A DNA stretch of 64,000 nt from Tissierellales bacterium (lineage in GTDB: Bacteria; Bacillota; Clostridia; Tissierellales; Tissierellaceae), in contig JASLAT010000015.1 of assembly GCA_030146915.1 (NCBI GenBank), forward strand, positions 1 through 64,000, written 5' to 3'. Positions 32,268 through 41,183 of the stretch are shown here, piece by piece; within the stretch, counting starts at the first letter, position 1, and every line of letters starts with the position of its first letter. A program made the translations under genes and the position numbers. The notes under the pieces are model-generated. The model made no database searches. It was not told the DNA's origin and worked only from the letters and a program-made list of their open reading frames with translations.

Positions 32268-34920
32268 ATATATTTTTCTTTACCTCATTAATTCTTTCTA
32301 TAACATTTTCAAACATAGATTTGTATTTTTTTAATTTTTCCTCTTCCTCTTCCACAAGTTTTTTAGGAGCTTTGTTTATAAATCCTTTGTTTCCTAGCTT
32401 ACCCTCTGCTCTTTTGATTTCTCCCTGAAGTCTCTTTTCTTCTTTTTCAAGTCTTTCTAATTCTTTTTCATAGTCTATTAATTCACTCAAAGGTAATAAT
32501 ACTTCAGCTTCAGGTAATACTACAGAAACTGTTTCTTCAACTATATCAGATGAATCATCTAATAGTCTTACAGCTTCTGCAGAAGCTAAATCTTTAAAGT
32601 ATCTCTCAGATTTAGATATAATATACTTTACATCTTCATTCTTTGTTATAAATATCTGTTCTGATTTTCTAGAAGGTATTATATCCATTTCAGCCCTTAT
32701 ATTTCTTATCCTTGTTATTGCATTTTTTACATACTCAATAGCTTTCTCTGATTCTTCAAAGTTATAAGTCTCTTTATATTTTGGCCATTTACTAATTATT
32801 AAAGCTGAATTTCCTATCGGTAGATGTTGATAAATTTCCTCAGTTATAAATGGCATGAAAGGATGTAAAACCTTTAATATATTTTCTAATACTAATAGTA
32901 ATACTTGTTGAGCAATCTTATTACTATCTTCATTTTCACCATATAACCTTGATTTTACCATCTCTATATACCAGTCACAATAATCATCCCATACAAAATC
33001 ATAAATTCTATCTGCTGCAAGACCTAGATCATAGCTTTCTAAATTATTAGTAACTTTATCTATAGTCGTATTCATTCTGCTTAATATCCATTTATCTTCT
33101 TCTTCTAATTTTTCCAAATCTATATTTTCAATAGAAACATTTTCGTCTAAATTCATTAAAACAAACCTAGTAGCATTCCAAAGCTTGTTTGCAAAATTTC
33201 TATTTGATTCGACCCTGCTATAACTAAACCTCATATCATTTCCTGGAGTGCTACCTGTAACAAGAGTAAACCTTAAGGCATCTGCCCCATACTCCTCTAT
33301 TACATCTAAAGGATCTATTCCATTATCTAATGATTTACTCATTTTTCTACCTTGCTCATCTCTAATAAGTCCCGTTAATACTACATCTTTAAAAGGTAAC
33401 TTACCAGTATTTTCTAAGGCAGAAAACACCATTCTAACTACCCAGAAGAATATTATGTCATAACCTGTAACTAAAACATCTGTTGGGTAGAAGTAATCCA
33501 TTTCTTTTGTATTATCTGGCCATCCTAAAGTTGAAAATGGCCATAATGCTGATGAAAACCATGTATCTAAAGTATCTGGGTCTTGATTTATATTTTCACT
33601 TTCACACTGTTCACATCTATCAAGAGATTCTTCTTTTGTTACATTTACATGACCACAATTTTCACAATAATATACTGGCAATCTATGACCCCACCAAAGC
33701 TGTCTTGATATACACCAGTCTCTAATATTTTCTAGCCAGTTCACATAGATACCTTTAAATCTTTCTGGAATAAAGTTTAAATCTCCATTTTTTGCAGCTT
33801 CTAAAGCTGGTTTAGCTAAATCTTCCATACTTACAAACCACTGTTTAGATATCAATGGTTCTATTATAGTATTACATCTATCACAATGCCCTATAGAGTT
33901 TTCATGGTCCTTTATATCAACTAAATATCCAGCTTCTTTTAAGTCCTTTACCATCTCTTTTCTAGCTTCAAATCTATCAAGTCCTTCATATCTTCCTGCA
34001 TCATCCGATATTGTAGCATCTTCGTCCATTATTACTAACTGTCCTAAACCGTGTCTTTCTCCTATTTCAAAGTCATTTGGATCGTGTGATGGAGTAATTT
34101 TAACAGCACCTGATCCAAATGCCATATCAACATAATCATCAGCTATAATTGGAATTTCTCTCCCTATTAAAGGAACTATTGCTGTTTTCCCTATTAAATC
34201 CTTATATCTTTCATCTTCTGGATTTACAGCGATTGCTAAATCTCCTAATATAGTTTCAGGTCTTGTTGTAGCAATCTCTATATAATTATCTGTATCTTTT
34301 ATAGGGTACTTAACATGCCAAATGTTACCATTACTATCTTCATGGTTTACTTCTGCATCTGAGACTGCTGTACTACAATTAGGACACCAGTTAATAATTC
34401 TATCTCCTCTATATATCAAATCTTTATCATATAGTCTTTTAAAGACTTCTCTAACAGCTTTGCTAGGGCCTTCATCTAGAGTAAAAGTATCTCTTGACCA
34501 GTCACAGGAAACTCCAATTTTTTTCATTTGATTTCTTATATTTCCACCATATTTTTCTGTCCATTCCCATGCTTCCTTTAAAAAGCCTTCTCTACCTAAG
34601 TCTTCTTTACTTTTTCCTTCATTCTTTATTTTATTAACAACTCTTGCTTCTGTTGATATACTAGCATGATCAGTCCCAGGTAACCACAAAGCTGAATAAC
34701 CATCCATTCTTTTCCATCTAGTTAAAACATCTTGGAAAGTACTTTGTAGAGCATGCCCCATATGTAAGTTACCAGTTACATTTGGTGGTGGCATTATTAT
34801 TGTATAAGCTTCCTTGTTTTCATCTACTTCTGCTTTAAAGAAATCTTCTTCCAACCAAAATTTATATAATCTATCTTCAAAATCTTTAGGATTATAGGTT
34901 GTTGGTAAATTTTCTATCAT
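32266..34920 (-). CDS. valS: valyl-tRNA synthetase
   Basis: This 884-residue class I synthetase charges tRNA-Val and edits threonine. It has HIGH as NVTGNLHMGHAL near 48, the CP1 editing domain (about 150-350; TTRPETILGD), KMSKS as RKMSKSLDNG near 525, a zinc-type cysteine set (CENCGHVN and CEQCES), the anticodon-binding domain, and a C-terminal coiled-coil arm of about 65 residues. ATG is chosen because GGAGGG lies six bases before it; the open frame upstream is the T-box leader. It is transcribed alone, convergent with the DUF4364 gene. Confidence 0.98.
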   Translation of the reverse strand: MIENLPTTYNPKDFEDRLYKFWLEEDFFKAEVDENKEAYTIIMPPPNVTGNLHMGHALQSTFQDVLTRWKRMDGYSALWLPGTDHASISTEARVVNKIKNEGKSKEDLGREGFLKEAWEWTEKYGGNIRNQMKKIGVSCDWSRDTFTLDEGPSKAVREVFKRLYDKDLIYRGDRIINWCPNCSTAVSDAEVNHEDSNGNIWHVKYPIKDTDNYIEIATTRPETILGDLAIAVNPEDERYKDLIGKTAIVPLIGREIPIIADDYVDMAFGSGAVKITPSHDPNDFEIGERHGLGQLVIMDEDATISDDAGRYEGLDRFEARKEMVKDLKEAGYLVDIKDHENSIGHCDRCNTIIEPLISKQWFVSMEDLAKPALEAAKNGDLNFIPERFKGIYVNWLENIRDWCISRQLWWGHRLPVYYCENCGHVNVTKEESLDRCEQCESENINQDPDTLDTWFSSALWPFSTLGWPDNTKEMDYFYPTDVLVTGYDIIFFWVVRMVFSALENTGKLPFKDVVLTGLIRDEQGRKMSKSLDNGIDPLDVIEEYGADALRFTLVTGSTPGNDMRFSYSRVESNRNFANKLWNATRFVLMNLDENVSIENIDLEKLEEEDKWILSRMNTTIDKVTNNLESYDLGLAADRIYDFVWDDYCDWYIEMVKSRLYGENEDSNKIAQQVLLLVLENILKVLHPFMPFITEEIYQHLPIGNSALIISKWPKYKETYNFEESEKAIEYVKNAITRIRNIRAEMDIIPSRKSEQIFITKNEDVKYIISKSERYFKDLASAEAVRLLDDSSDIVEETVSVVLPEAEVLLPLSELIDYEKELERLEKEEKRLQGEIKRAEGKLGNKGFINKAPKKLVEEEEEKLKKYKSMFENVIERINEVKKNI

Positions 34921-34939
34921 AAAATCCCTCCATTCAAAA

Positions 34940-35170
34940 TAAAAAAATCCTCTCCTTAGAAAAGGACGAGGATCGCGGTACCACCTTAATTCCATATAAA
35001 CATTATATGGCTGCTCAATACTATAAGGCGTAACCCTTTAAACCTACTAAAATTTCAGCTTAAAAGCTCAGAAGCTACCTTCATTATAAACCTTTTAGAA
35101 CTTTACACCAACCAGTTCCTCTCTAATTAAAAGTGTTATAATTACTCCTCTTCATCAAAGCTCTATATTA
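34940..35170 (-). ncRNA. T-box riboswitch leader of valS
   Basis: The core GGTGGTACCGCG (minus strand, plus 34974-34986) is the canonical T-box. A terminator stem with arms ATCCTC/GAGGAT and a T-run follows, just before the valS ribosome binding site. Stem I begins with AGAGGAGTAATT. At the expected specifier position (near plus 35070-35085) the sequence reads GAAG-GTA-GCTTC, and GTA codes for valine. Confidence 0.93.
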
Positions 35171-35176
35171 AAAATC

Positions 35177-35205
35177 ATTATAACTTTATATCCTTAATTT
35201 GTCAA
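35177..35205 (-). promoter_or_regulatory. promoter of the valS T-box transcript
   Basis: Perfect TTGACA (plus 35200-35205), a 17-base spacer and perfect TATAAT (plus 35177-35182) lie on the minus strand. The -35 follows directly on the TAG stop codon of the CAP-domain gene. Confidence 0.88.
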
Positions 35206-36138
35206 CTAGTCTAAACTATAGTATCCCTCAGGATCTTCCTCTACACCAAACCAAACATTAGAATAGTTTTTATAAACAGAAACTCCCATAACATTCAAAT
35301 CATGCCATTGACCATTACTACTTATCACATTATTATGATCTCTAGAGTTTCTCCAGCTATTAAGTGCTTTTTCAGCCGTTGCCTTATTGCTATTCCAATA
35401 AGTTACTTCATAACCATTGCCAGGATAAGAAGTTATTTCTCTAGGCTTATTCCACATAAGTTCACAATATTTATTATCAGGAGTGTATACTACAGGTGAC
35501 CATGGACCATTTTCAGACCAGCTGTGTAAATTCCCTTTTATCCCTCTATAATCTAATTTATTTTTATAATTATATTGTTGATCAATACTATGTAGTCTAG
35601 CTACTTTCGTTAATGATTTTGAAATTTTTAACTCTTTTTTACCCTGTGATTTTCTATACTCATTTATTAATTTAGCTAATTTTAGCTCTTCTGAAGATAA
35701 TTCACCATGTCCTGCCTTACTATCTTCTAAAATATGAATCTCTTTTCTCTCTCCATCCCAGGATACATTGTATCCTAAAACTTCTGATACAAATCTTATA
35801 GGTATATAAGTAGTTCCACCACGAATTTCAGCGTTTGTATCTAATTTAATTGGCTTATTATTAACTAATACCTTGTTATCGTCTATCTTCATTAATATAT
35901 CTTTATTTTTATTCTTTATATTAACTTCACGATTAGTAGAGTTCCAGTTAATCTCTCCACCTAGTATTTTTACAACTTCTCTTGCAGGAAGAAAGGTTCT
36001 ATTTTTTTCAATAAAAGCTTCCTTGCTCTCTATAAATTTCTCTCCTAAATTATATTTTATTTTAATATGCTCTTCTGCATAAACAACATTTCCCAAAAGT
36101 GATAAAACCAGCATAGATAAACCTAACTTTTTTTTCAT
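35206..36138 (-). CDS. secreted CAP-domain protein with copper amine oxidase-like N-domain
   Basis: The 310-residue protein starts with a signal peptide (MKKKLGLSMLVLSLLGNVVYA, cleavage likely after AYA-like residue 21). A copper-amine-oxidase N-terminal-like module follows (about 25-140; RTFLPAREVVKILGG and TTYIPIRFVSEVLGY), a likely cell-wall-binding unit in clostridia. A CAP/SCP domain (about 150-305) has LINEYRKSQGKKEL, LHSWSENG and NVMGVSVYKNYSNVWFG. No true amine oxidase is implied. CAP proteins are extracellular and of varied function. The true start is the ATG four codons inside a longer TTG frame. It follows the first MATE gene by 13 bases, so they are co-transcribed. Confidence 0.88.
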   Translation of the reverse strand: MKKKLGLSMLVLSLLGNVVYAEEHIKIKYNLGEKFIESKEAFIEKNRTFLPAREVVKILGGEINWNSTNREVNIKNKNKDILMKIDDNKVLVNNKPIKLDTNAEIRGGTTYIPIRFVSEVLGYNVSWDGERKEIHILEDSKAGHGELSSEELKLAKLINEYRKSQGKKELKISKSLTKVARLHSIDQQYNYKNKLDYRGIKGNLHSWSENGPWSPVVYTPDNKYCELMWNKPREITSYPGNGYEVTYWNSNKATAEKALNSWRNSRDHNNVISSNGQWHDLNVMGVSVYKNYSNVWFGVEEDPEGYYSLD

Positions 36139-36151
36139 ACTCCACCTCAAC

Positions 36152-37498
36152 TTATTTTGTTAATACATATTTAACTGCCAACCTAAAATCATCGAACATA
36201 AAGCTACAAGTAAGAAGAGTTATTATCTCAACAATAAAAACAGTTAGCCATACTCCATTTATTCCTAAAAATTTAGGTAGGATAATCAGTACTAGAATAA
36301 TATATATACTACCCCTTAACAAAGAAATAATTGTAGATATATAATAAGATTCCATAGATTGTATATAAGATGTTAATACAATATTTACGCCCATAAAAAT
36401 AAATGCGGAGAAATAAAGCTTTATACCATTAATTGTTATTGCTAAGAGTTCCCCTGTATCTTGTGTAAATAATGAAGCTAATTTATCAGGTATAAAGTAT
36501 CCTAATGAAAAGAACATAATTCCAGATATAAATGCTGTTATAACGCCTAATTTCATAGCTTTATATACTCTATCCATTTTTTTAGCACCATAATTTATAC
36601 TTACTATCGGTTGTATCGCTTGTCCCATACCATTAAATATAGCGTTAAATACTAATGATAAATTTGCAATTATACTATACGCGGAAACCCCCAGATCACC
36701 CGATATATTCATAATTACACTATTAAACATAAATACTACAATACCAGCTGATAACTCTATTATTGAGCTTGGTACACCGTTCTGAACTATTCTTTTTATT
36801 AATCCATAATTCATTTGTGTTTTCTCAAAGACTAATTGGTTTTTACCCTTTGTAAAATGGCTTAGTAATATTAAAACAGCTACTATTGGACTTAAGGCTG
36901 TGGCTATTGCTCCTCCCATAATACCTAAATCAAAAATAAATATTAATACATAATCTAAAACTAAGTTAAAAAAACTAGCTGCTAAAGATGCAAACATAAC
37001 TAAGTTAGGAGAACCATCGTTTCTTATAAATAAACCCAAACTTATACTAAGTATAGTTGGTACTGTTGTTGCCATTACAATTTGCAAATATATTTTAGTC
37101 ATATGAAATGAATACTCTGTAGCCCCTAACAAATAAGTAATCTCATTTATAAATATAAAATTTAAAAATGTTAAAATTACTCCTAATATTATACCAACTT
37201 TTAATGATAAGTTGAATATTTCATTACCTCTTTCCATATCTCCGCGGCCTCTATTAACAGCTAGAGCTGTCGCGCCTCCTACTCCTGTAACCAAACCAAT
37301 ACTATTAGCTAATTTTAACATCGGTATTGATAAGTTAACAGCTGCTAAGCCCGGCCCTCCCAAGGCCTGTCCGACCATGATTGTATCTCCCAATATATAT
37401 AATGAATTCCCAAGCATACCACCAATACTAGGAAGTAGAAACTTAAAAAATATACTGCGGATGTCACCATACAAAAGCTGATTTTCATTTTTATCCAT
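36152..37498 (-). CDS. MATE-family efflux transporter
   Basis: The 448-residue membrane protein has about twelve hydrophobic helices in two related halves. MATE features include PSIGGMLGNSLYILGDTIMVGQALG at the start (in pieces of the classical P-x-x-x-x-x-x-x-x-x-x-D pattern), FIRNDGSPNLV near 158 and NYGAKKMDRVYKAM near 298. These transporters expel cationic drugs or metabolites with Na+ or H+. It is a close paralogue of the gene at 37761-39101. The ATG follows GGAGGTG. The downstream CAP-domain gene is 13 bases away. The substrate is unknown. Confidence 0.92.
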   Translation of the reverse strand: MDKNENQLLYGDIRSIFFKFLLPSIGGMLGNSLYILGDTIMVGQALGGPGLAAVNLSIPMLKLANSIGLVTGVGGATALAVNRGRGDMERGNEIFNLSLKVGIILGVILTFLNFIFINEITYLLGATEYSFHMTKIYLQIVMATTVPTILSISLGLFIRNDGSPNLVMFASLAASFFNLVLDYVLIFIFDLGIMGGAIATALSPIVAVLILLSHFTKGKNQLVFEKTQMNYGLIKRIVQNGVPSSIIELSAGIVVFMFNSVIMNISGDLGVSAYSIIANLSLVFNAIFNGMGQAIQPIVSINYGAKKMDRVYKAMKLGVITAFISGIMFFSLGYFIPDKLASLFTQDTGELLAITINGIKLYFSAFIFMGVNIVLTSYIQSMESYYISTIISLLRGSIYIILVLIILPKFLGINGVWLTVFIVEIITLLTCSFMFDDFRLAVKYVLTK

Positions 37499-37760
37499 CT
37501 AGTCACCTCCATTTATTACTTAGATTTAATTAAAGCTATATTTTAGAAAGTAGTCATTAGTATTCTAATTAAACTTTACACTCTAATTCTAAAAATAAAA
37601 TTAAAGTTTTAAAATTCAAATCATTAACCCTTCCCATTTTATACTATCATATCTTTAACAATTTATAAATTTCTAGCTAATTATTTGAAGGTGAAATAAT
37701 AAATTTTAATGTCCTAGTATTATAGTATTAGTTTACCATATTTTTACTAATTGTAAAATA

Positions 37761-39101
37761 TTATTTTCCTATAGTATAAATCACTAATTCCTTTACTTCT
37801 TTATTTAAAGTCATATAGGTGATAAACGTAGCTAATTCAGCTAATGGTACACTAAGCCAAACACCATTTAATCCTAGGATTTTAGATAAAGGTATTAAAA
37901 AAGCAATTACATAAACACTACCACGTAATAAAGATATTATTATTGATGGTTTTATATATTCTTTGGACTGTATATAAGATATAACAGATATATTTACTCC
38001 CATAAATATGAAAGAAATAAAATATAGTCGTATAGCTGTTGTTGCTAAATTTATAATTTCACCTGTTTCGCTAGTAAATAGTTTTGATAACCATGTTGGA
38101 AATAAAAGTCCTATTACTGAGAAAAAAATACCTAATATAAAAGCTGATATAATTCCCAATCTACCAGCTTCTAAAATTCTATCTTCTTTTCCAGCTCCGT
38201 AGTTAATACTTACTATGGGCTGAATAGCTTGAGCTACTCCATTAAATATAGCTGATACAAAAAGAGATGAATTTATAATGATTCCGTAAACTGATACTGC
38301 CAAATCTCCTCCTATTTTTATTAAAACCATATTAAAAATATATATAACTATCCCGATAGAAAATTCTATTATAAAACTAGGAAAACCATTTCTAAGTATC
38401 CTTCCCATATGACTAAAGTTTAAATATGACACATTAAAATCTATACTATTTCTTCCTTTTACAAAATGTATACTTAAAACTAATAGGCTTACTATTGGAC
38501 TTATAGCTGTTGCAAAAGAAGCTCCCCAAATTCCTAATTTAAAAATAAATACCAATATATAATCAACAACCAAATTGAATATACTACTAATTAAAGTAGA
38601 TATCATAACTAATCTAGGGGAACCATCATTTCTAATAAATATGCCAAGAGCAACATTTAATGTGGTGAATATATTAAAATATAAATATATGCCTAAGTAA
38701 GACTTCACCATATCAAATGTATAATCTGTACTTCCTAAGAATAATACTAACTTATCTAAAAAGAATATTCTTACAAGAATTAATAATAATCCTATAAATG
38801 TTGACACTAATATTGATGTATTAAAAACCTCTTGTGCCCTATCTTCCTGCCCTTTTCCTTTGTATATAGACATTAGTGTAGCTCCACCTATTCCTAACAT
38901 TAATGCTATTGCATTTACCAATCTAAATATAGGTAAAACCATATTTAAAGCTGCTAGACCTTGTGATCCTAAGGCTCTTCCTATAATAATAGTGTCTCCT
39001 ATTACATAAGCTGCTGTTCCTAGCATACCACCAATAGCTGGTAGTAAGTAAGTGAAGAAGGTCTTCTTTATATCTCCTTTTAATAATGAATGTTCTTCCA
39101 T
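37761..39101 (-). CDS. MATE-family efflux transporter, second copy
   Basis: The 446-residue protein has about twelve helices and the same landmarks as its neighbour: PAIGGMLGTAAYVIGD, FIRNDGSPRLVM, NYGAGKEDRILEA and a late SLLRGSVYVIAF. The two copies differ widely in sequence and thus look like an old tandem duplication. ATG is preferred to a GTG three codons earlier because AAGAGGTG then sits at the normal distance. A 20-bp perfect hairpin lies immediately upstream of its ribosome binding site. About 262 bases without a gene separate it from the other MATE gene; that gap shows only AT-rich sequence. Confidence 0.92.
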   Translation of the reverse strand: MEEHSLLKGDIKKTFFTYLLPAIGGMLGTAAYVIGDTIIIGRALGSQGLAALNMVLPIFRLVNAIALMLGIGGATLMSIYKGKGQEDRAQEVFNTSILVSTFIGLLLILVRIFFLDKLVLFLGSTDYTFDMVKSYLGIYLYFNIFTTLNVALGIFIRNDGSPRLVMISTLISSIFNLVVDYILVFIFKLGIWGASFATAISPIVSLLVLSIHFVKGRNSIDFNVSYLNFSHMGRILRNGFPSFIIEFSIGIVIYIFNMVLIKIGGDLAVSVYGIIINSSLFVSAIFNGVAQAIQPIVSINYGAGKEDRILEAGRLGIISAFILGIFFSVIGLLFPTWLSKLFTSETGEIINLATTAIRLYFISFIFMGVNISVISYIQSKEYIKPSIIISLLRGSVYVIAFLIPLSKILGLNGVWLSVPLAELATFITYMTLNKEVKELVIYTIGK

Positions 39102-39118
39102 AATAATCACCTCTTATA

Positions 39119-39160
39119 ATAATATATGAGGGTTTGTAAATACAAACCCTCATATATTAT
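39119..39160. repeat. 20-bp perfect inverted repeat between the DivIVA-like gene and a MATE gene
   Basis: Arms 39119-39138 and 39141-39160 pair perfectly around two bases. The arm core is GAGGGTTTGTA. It begins three bases after the DivIVA-like stop codon and ends near the MATE ribosome binding site. No clear T-run follows on the minus strand (only TATTATTATAA), so it may be a terminator, a processing site or a leader hairpin. Confidence 0.8.
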
Positions 39161-39163
39161 ATA

Positions 39164-40807
39164 CTATTCTCTTGTACTTTCATCTAAAATTATTATAGAG
39201 TCTCTTCCATCTTTTGTCTTGCTTACTTCTTCCCCTTCCTTAATAAGGTCATTCCATCTCTTTTCATCTTGTTTTTCACTAAATTTATTTTTCTGTTTTT
39301 CATGACTTAATTTTTTATGTGCTAGCCTTAATTCTTCTAATAAATCTACATTTTTACTTTGTAAATTTATTTTTTCTTTCATTAAATCTCTAATTTTAAT
39401 TTGATCTTTATCGTACTTATCCATTACTTCTTGCATATTATCTTCTTGTTTCTCTAATTCTTTTAGTAAATTTAATATATCTTTCTCTAAAGAGTGTACT
39501 TTTTCTCTATAACTTTCAGCATTTCTAGATAATAAAATGAACTCTCTCTCTTGTATTTGATTTTTTTCTATATATTCCTTTAAAACTTCTTTATCAATGT
39601 TAAGTTTTTCATTTGTCTCTTCAAGGTCTTTATAGTTAGAATATAATATATCAAATTTTTCTCTTAAATCTTCATGTAGAGTAACTTCTTCTTCTAATTT
39701 ACTATTTTCTAATTTCAGTTTCTCCAAAGATTCTACTAAAGATACTTTTGATTCTTGCTCATTTTTTAATAATGTCTTTAATTGTAATAATTCTTCTTCA
39801 AGATGACTATTATTTAAATTGTTATTCTCATCTAATTTTAAACGTTCTTCTTTCAATGTCTCTTTTATTTCCATATTTTCTTTTTCTAAAGAATTAATTA
39901 TAACTTGTAACTCTTCTAGTTTTTCTGAGTTATCAACATTTTTATTATTTCTTAAATTTTCTAGCGCTATTTCTTTTTCTTTTTTCTCATTTTCCAATTG
40001 CTCTAAAATTAATTCTTGTTCTTTCAATAATTGTTCAATCTCTAATTTTAAATCTTCTAATTCTATTTCTTTTTCAGCTAAATGAGACTTTACTAAATCT
40101 ATTTCATCTTTAGATTTATTCCCTTCTTCCACTAATAATTCATTACTACTTATTTGAGTTTTTAAATCCTCATTTTCATCTTTTAAAGAAACTAATATAT
40201 TTTTCAGATTTTCTATTTCACTTGTTTTTTCTTTTATTTCTATAGATCTGTTTTCCAATTTTTTATTTATAGTATTAACTTCCTTATCCTTCATTAAAAG
40301 CTTTTTATCCAGGTCTTCTTTTATTTCATTAAATTGAGCTATTTCTTCTTCTCTAGATTTTAATATTTTTTGTCCTTCTTGATACTGCTCTAAGAGTGAT
40401 GAATATTTTTCTTTCTCACTATTTAGTATATCTTCCATCTTTACAACTTTTTGACTTAAAATATTCAAGTCCTCATCATATCTTTTATTAGCTTCCTCTA
40501 AGTTACTATATTCATCCTGTAATAATTGTAGTTGTTTATTGTAGTCACTTATCTTAGTCTGTGATTCATTTAATTGTATCTTTAAAAGCTCATTTTCTTG
40601 TACTATAAGCTCCTTCTCTGATATAACATCTTTTATTTGCTCTTCGAAGTTCAATTTTGTCAATTCCATAGACTTCTTTAGTTCCGAAACATAGTCATCT
40701 ACACTATCTTTATTATAACCTCCTAGAAGACTATTTTTAAAATTTATACTATGATCATCGTAGTCTTCCTCATCATAGTCATCTAGATTATCAAATAAAT
40801 TATCCAT
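39164..40807 (-). CDS. DivIVA-like long coiled-coil protein
   Basis: The 547-residue protein begins with an acidic stretch (1-20), then INFKNSLLGGYNKDSVDDYV (21-40). This matches the DivIVA N-terminal pattern F-x5-GY-x3-V-x2-Y/F that targets curved membrane. The remainder, to about residue 515, is a near-continuous coiled coil rich in E, K, L and N. DivIVA-family proteins (DivIVA, GpsB, SepF-linked scaffolds) organise poles and septa; typical lengths are 150-250, so this one is unusually long. It has no membrane segment. The ATG follows GGTGG. It stands alone, flanked on each side by a long perfect palindrome. The exact family membership needs a profile search. Confidence 0.78.
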   Translation of the reverse strand: MDNLFDNLDDYDEEDYDDHSINFKNSLLGGYNKDSVDDYVSELKKSMELTKLNFEEQIKDVISEKELIVQENELLKIQLNESQTKISDYNKQLQLLQDEYSNLEEANKRYDEDLNILSQKVVKMEDILNSEKEKYSSLLEQYQEGQKILKSREEEIAQFNEIKEDLDKKLLMKDKEVNTINKKLENRSIEIKEKTSEIENLKNILVSLKDENEDLKTQISSNELLVEEGNKSKDEIDLVKSHLAEKEIELEDLKLEIEQLLKEQELILEQLENEKKEKEIALENLRNNKNVDNSEKLEELQVIINSLEKENMEIKETLKEERLKLDENNNLNNSHLEEELLQLKTLLKNEQESKVSLVESLEKLKLENSKLEEEVTLHEDLREKFDILYSNYKDLEETNEKLNIDKEVLKEYIEKNQIQEREFILLSRNAESYREKVHSLEKDILNLLKELEKQEDNMQEVMDKYDKDQIKIRDLMKEKINLQSKNVDLLEELRLAHKKLSHEKQKNKFSEKQDEKRWNDLIKEGEEVSKTKDGRDSIIILDESTRE

Positions 40808-41173
40808 ATTCCCACCACCTATTAAATTTTATTTACCTTAAATTTCCATCCAATCATACATAAATAAGGAGATGAATTAATTCATCTCCTTATTTAATTT
40901 ATTAAATTTTGCCAAAATTACTAAATTCAAGCTAGTTAATATATTCTACTTATACCATTATTACTAAATAAATAAACCCAACAAAACTTATTTCATACTT
41001 ATACATAAATTTTAACGTGCAAATTTTCGCTCTGTCTCTTCTATTCATCTGTTCTAATTATATTCTATTACTTTTTTAAAAAATATACTAGCCAAAACTT
41101 GCGACAAGTTTCCCTTTTTTTGCTTTTTTACTTTTTTTATTATATTTTAACAAAAAAAGCCTTAGATTAATAT
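40808..41173. other. 366-base intergenic region with one long palindrome
   Basis: This region lies upstream of the DivIVA-like gene and downstream of the AraC-type gene. Apart from the 36-base palindrome (40861-40896) and the AraC-gene terminator at its right edge, it is AT-rich and shows no convincing small gene or RNA motif. Confidence 0.7.
40861..40896. repeat. 36-base perfect palindrome upstream of the DivIVA-like gene
   Basis: Arms of 18 bases (40861-40878 with 40879-40896), core AAGGAGATGAATT, pair with no spacer. It lies 54 bases before the DivIVA-like start codon. No T-run follows on either strand, so a classical terminator is unlikely; an operator or transcript hairpin are options. 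Confidence 0.8.
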
Positions 41174-41183
41174 CTAAGACTTT
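41150..41183 (-). terminator. terminator of the AraC-type regulator gene
   Basis: On the minus strand the stem AAGTCTTAGAT pairs with ATCTAAGGCTT (one G-T pair) around a four-base loop. Seven T follow (plus 41152-41158). The stem spans the stop codon. Confidence 0.85.
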
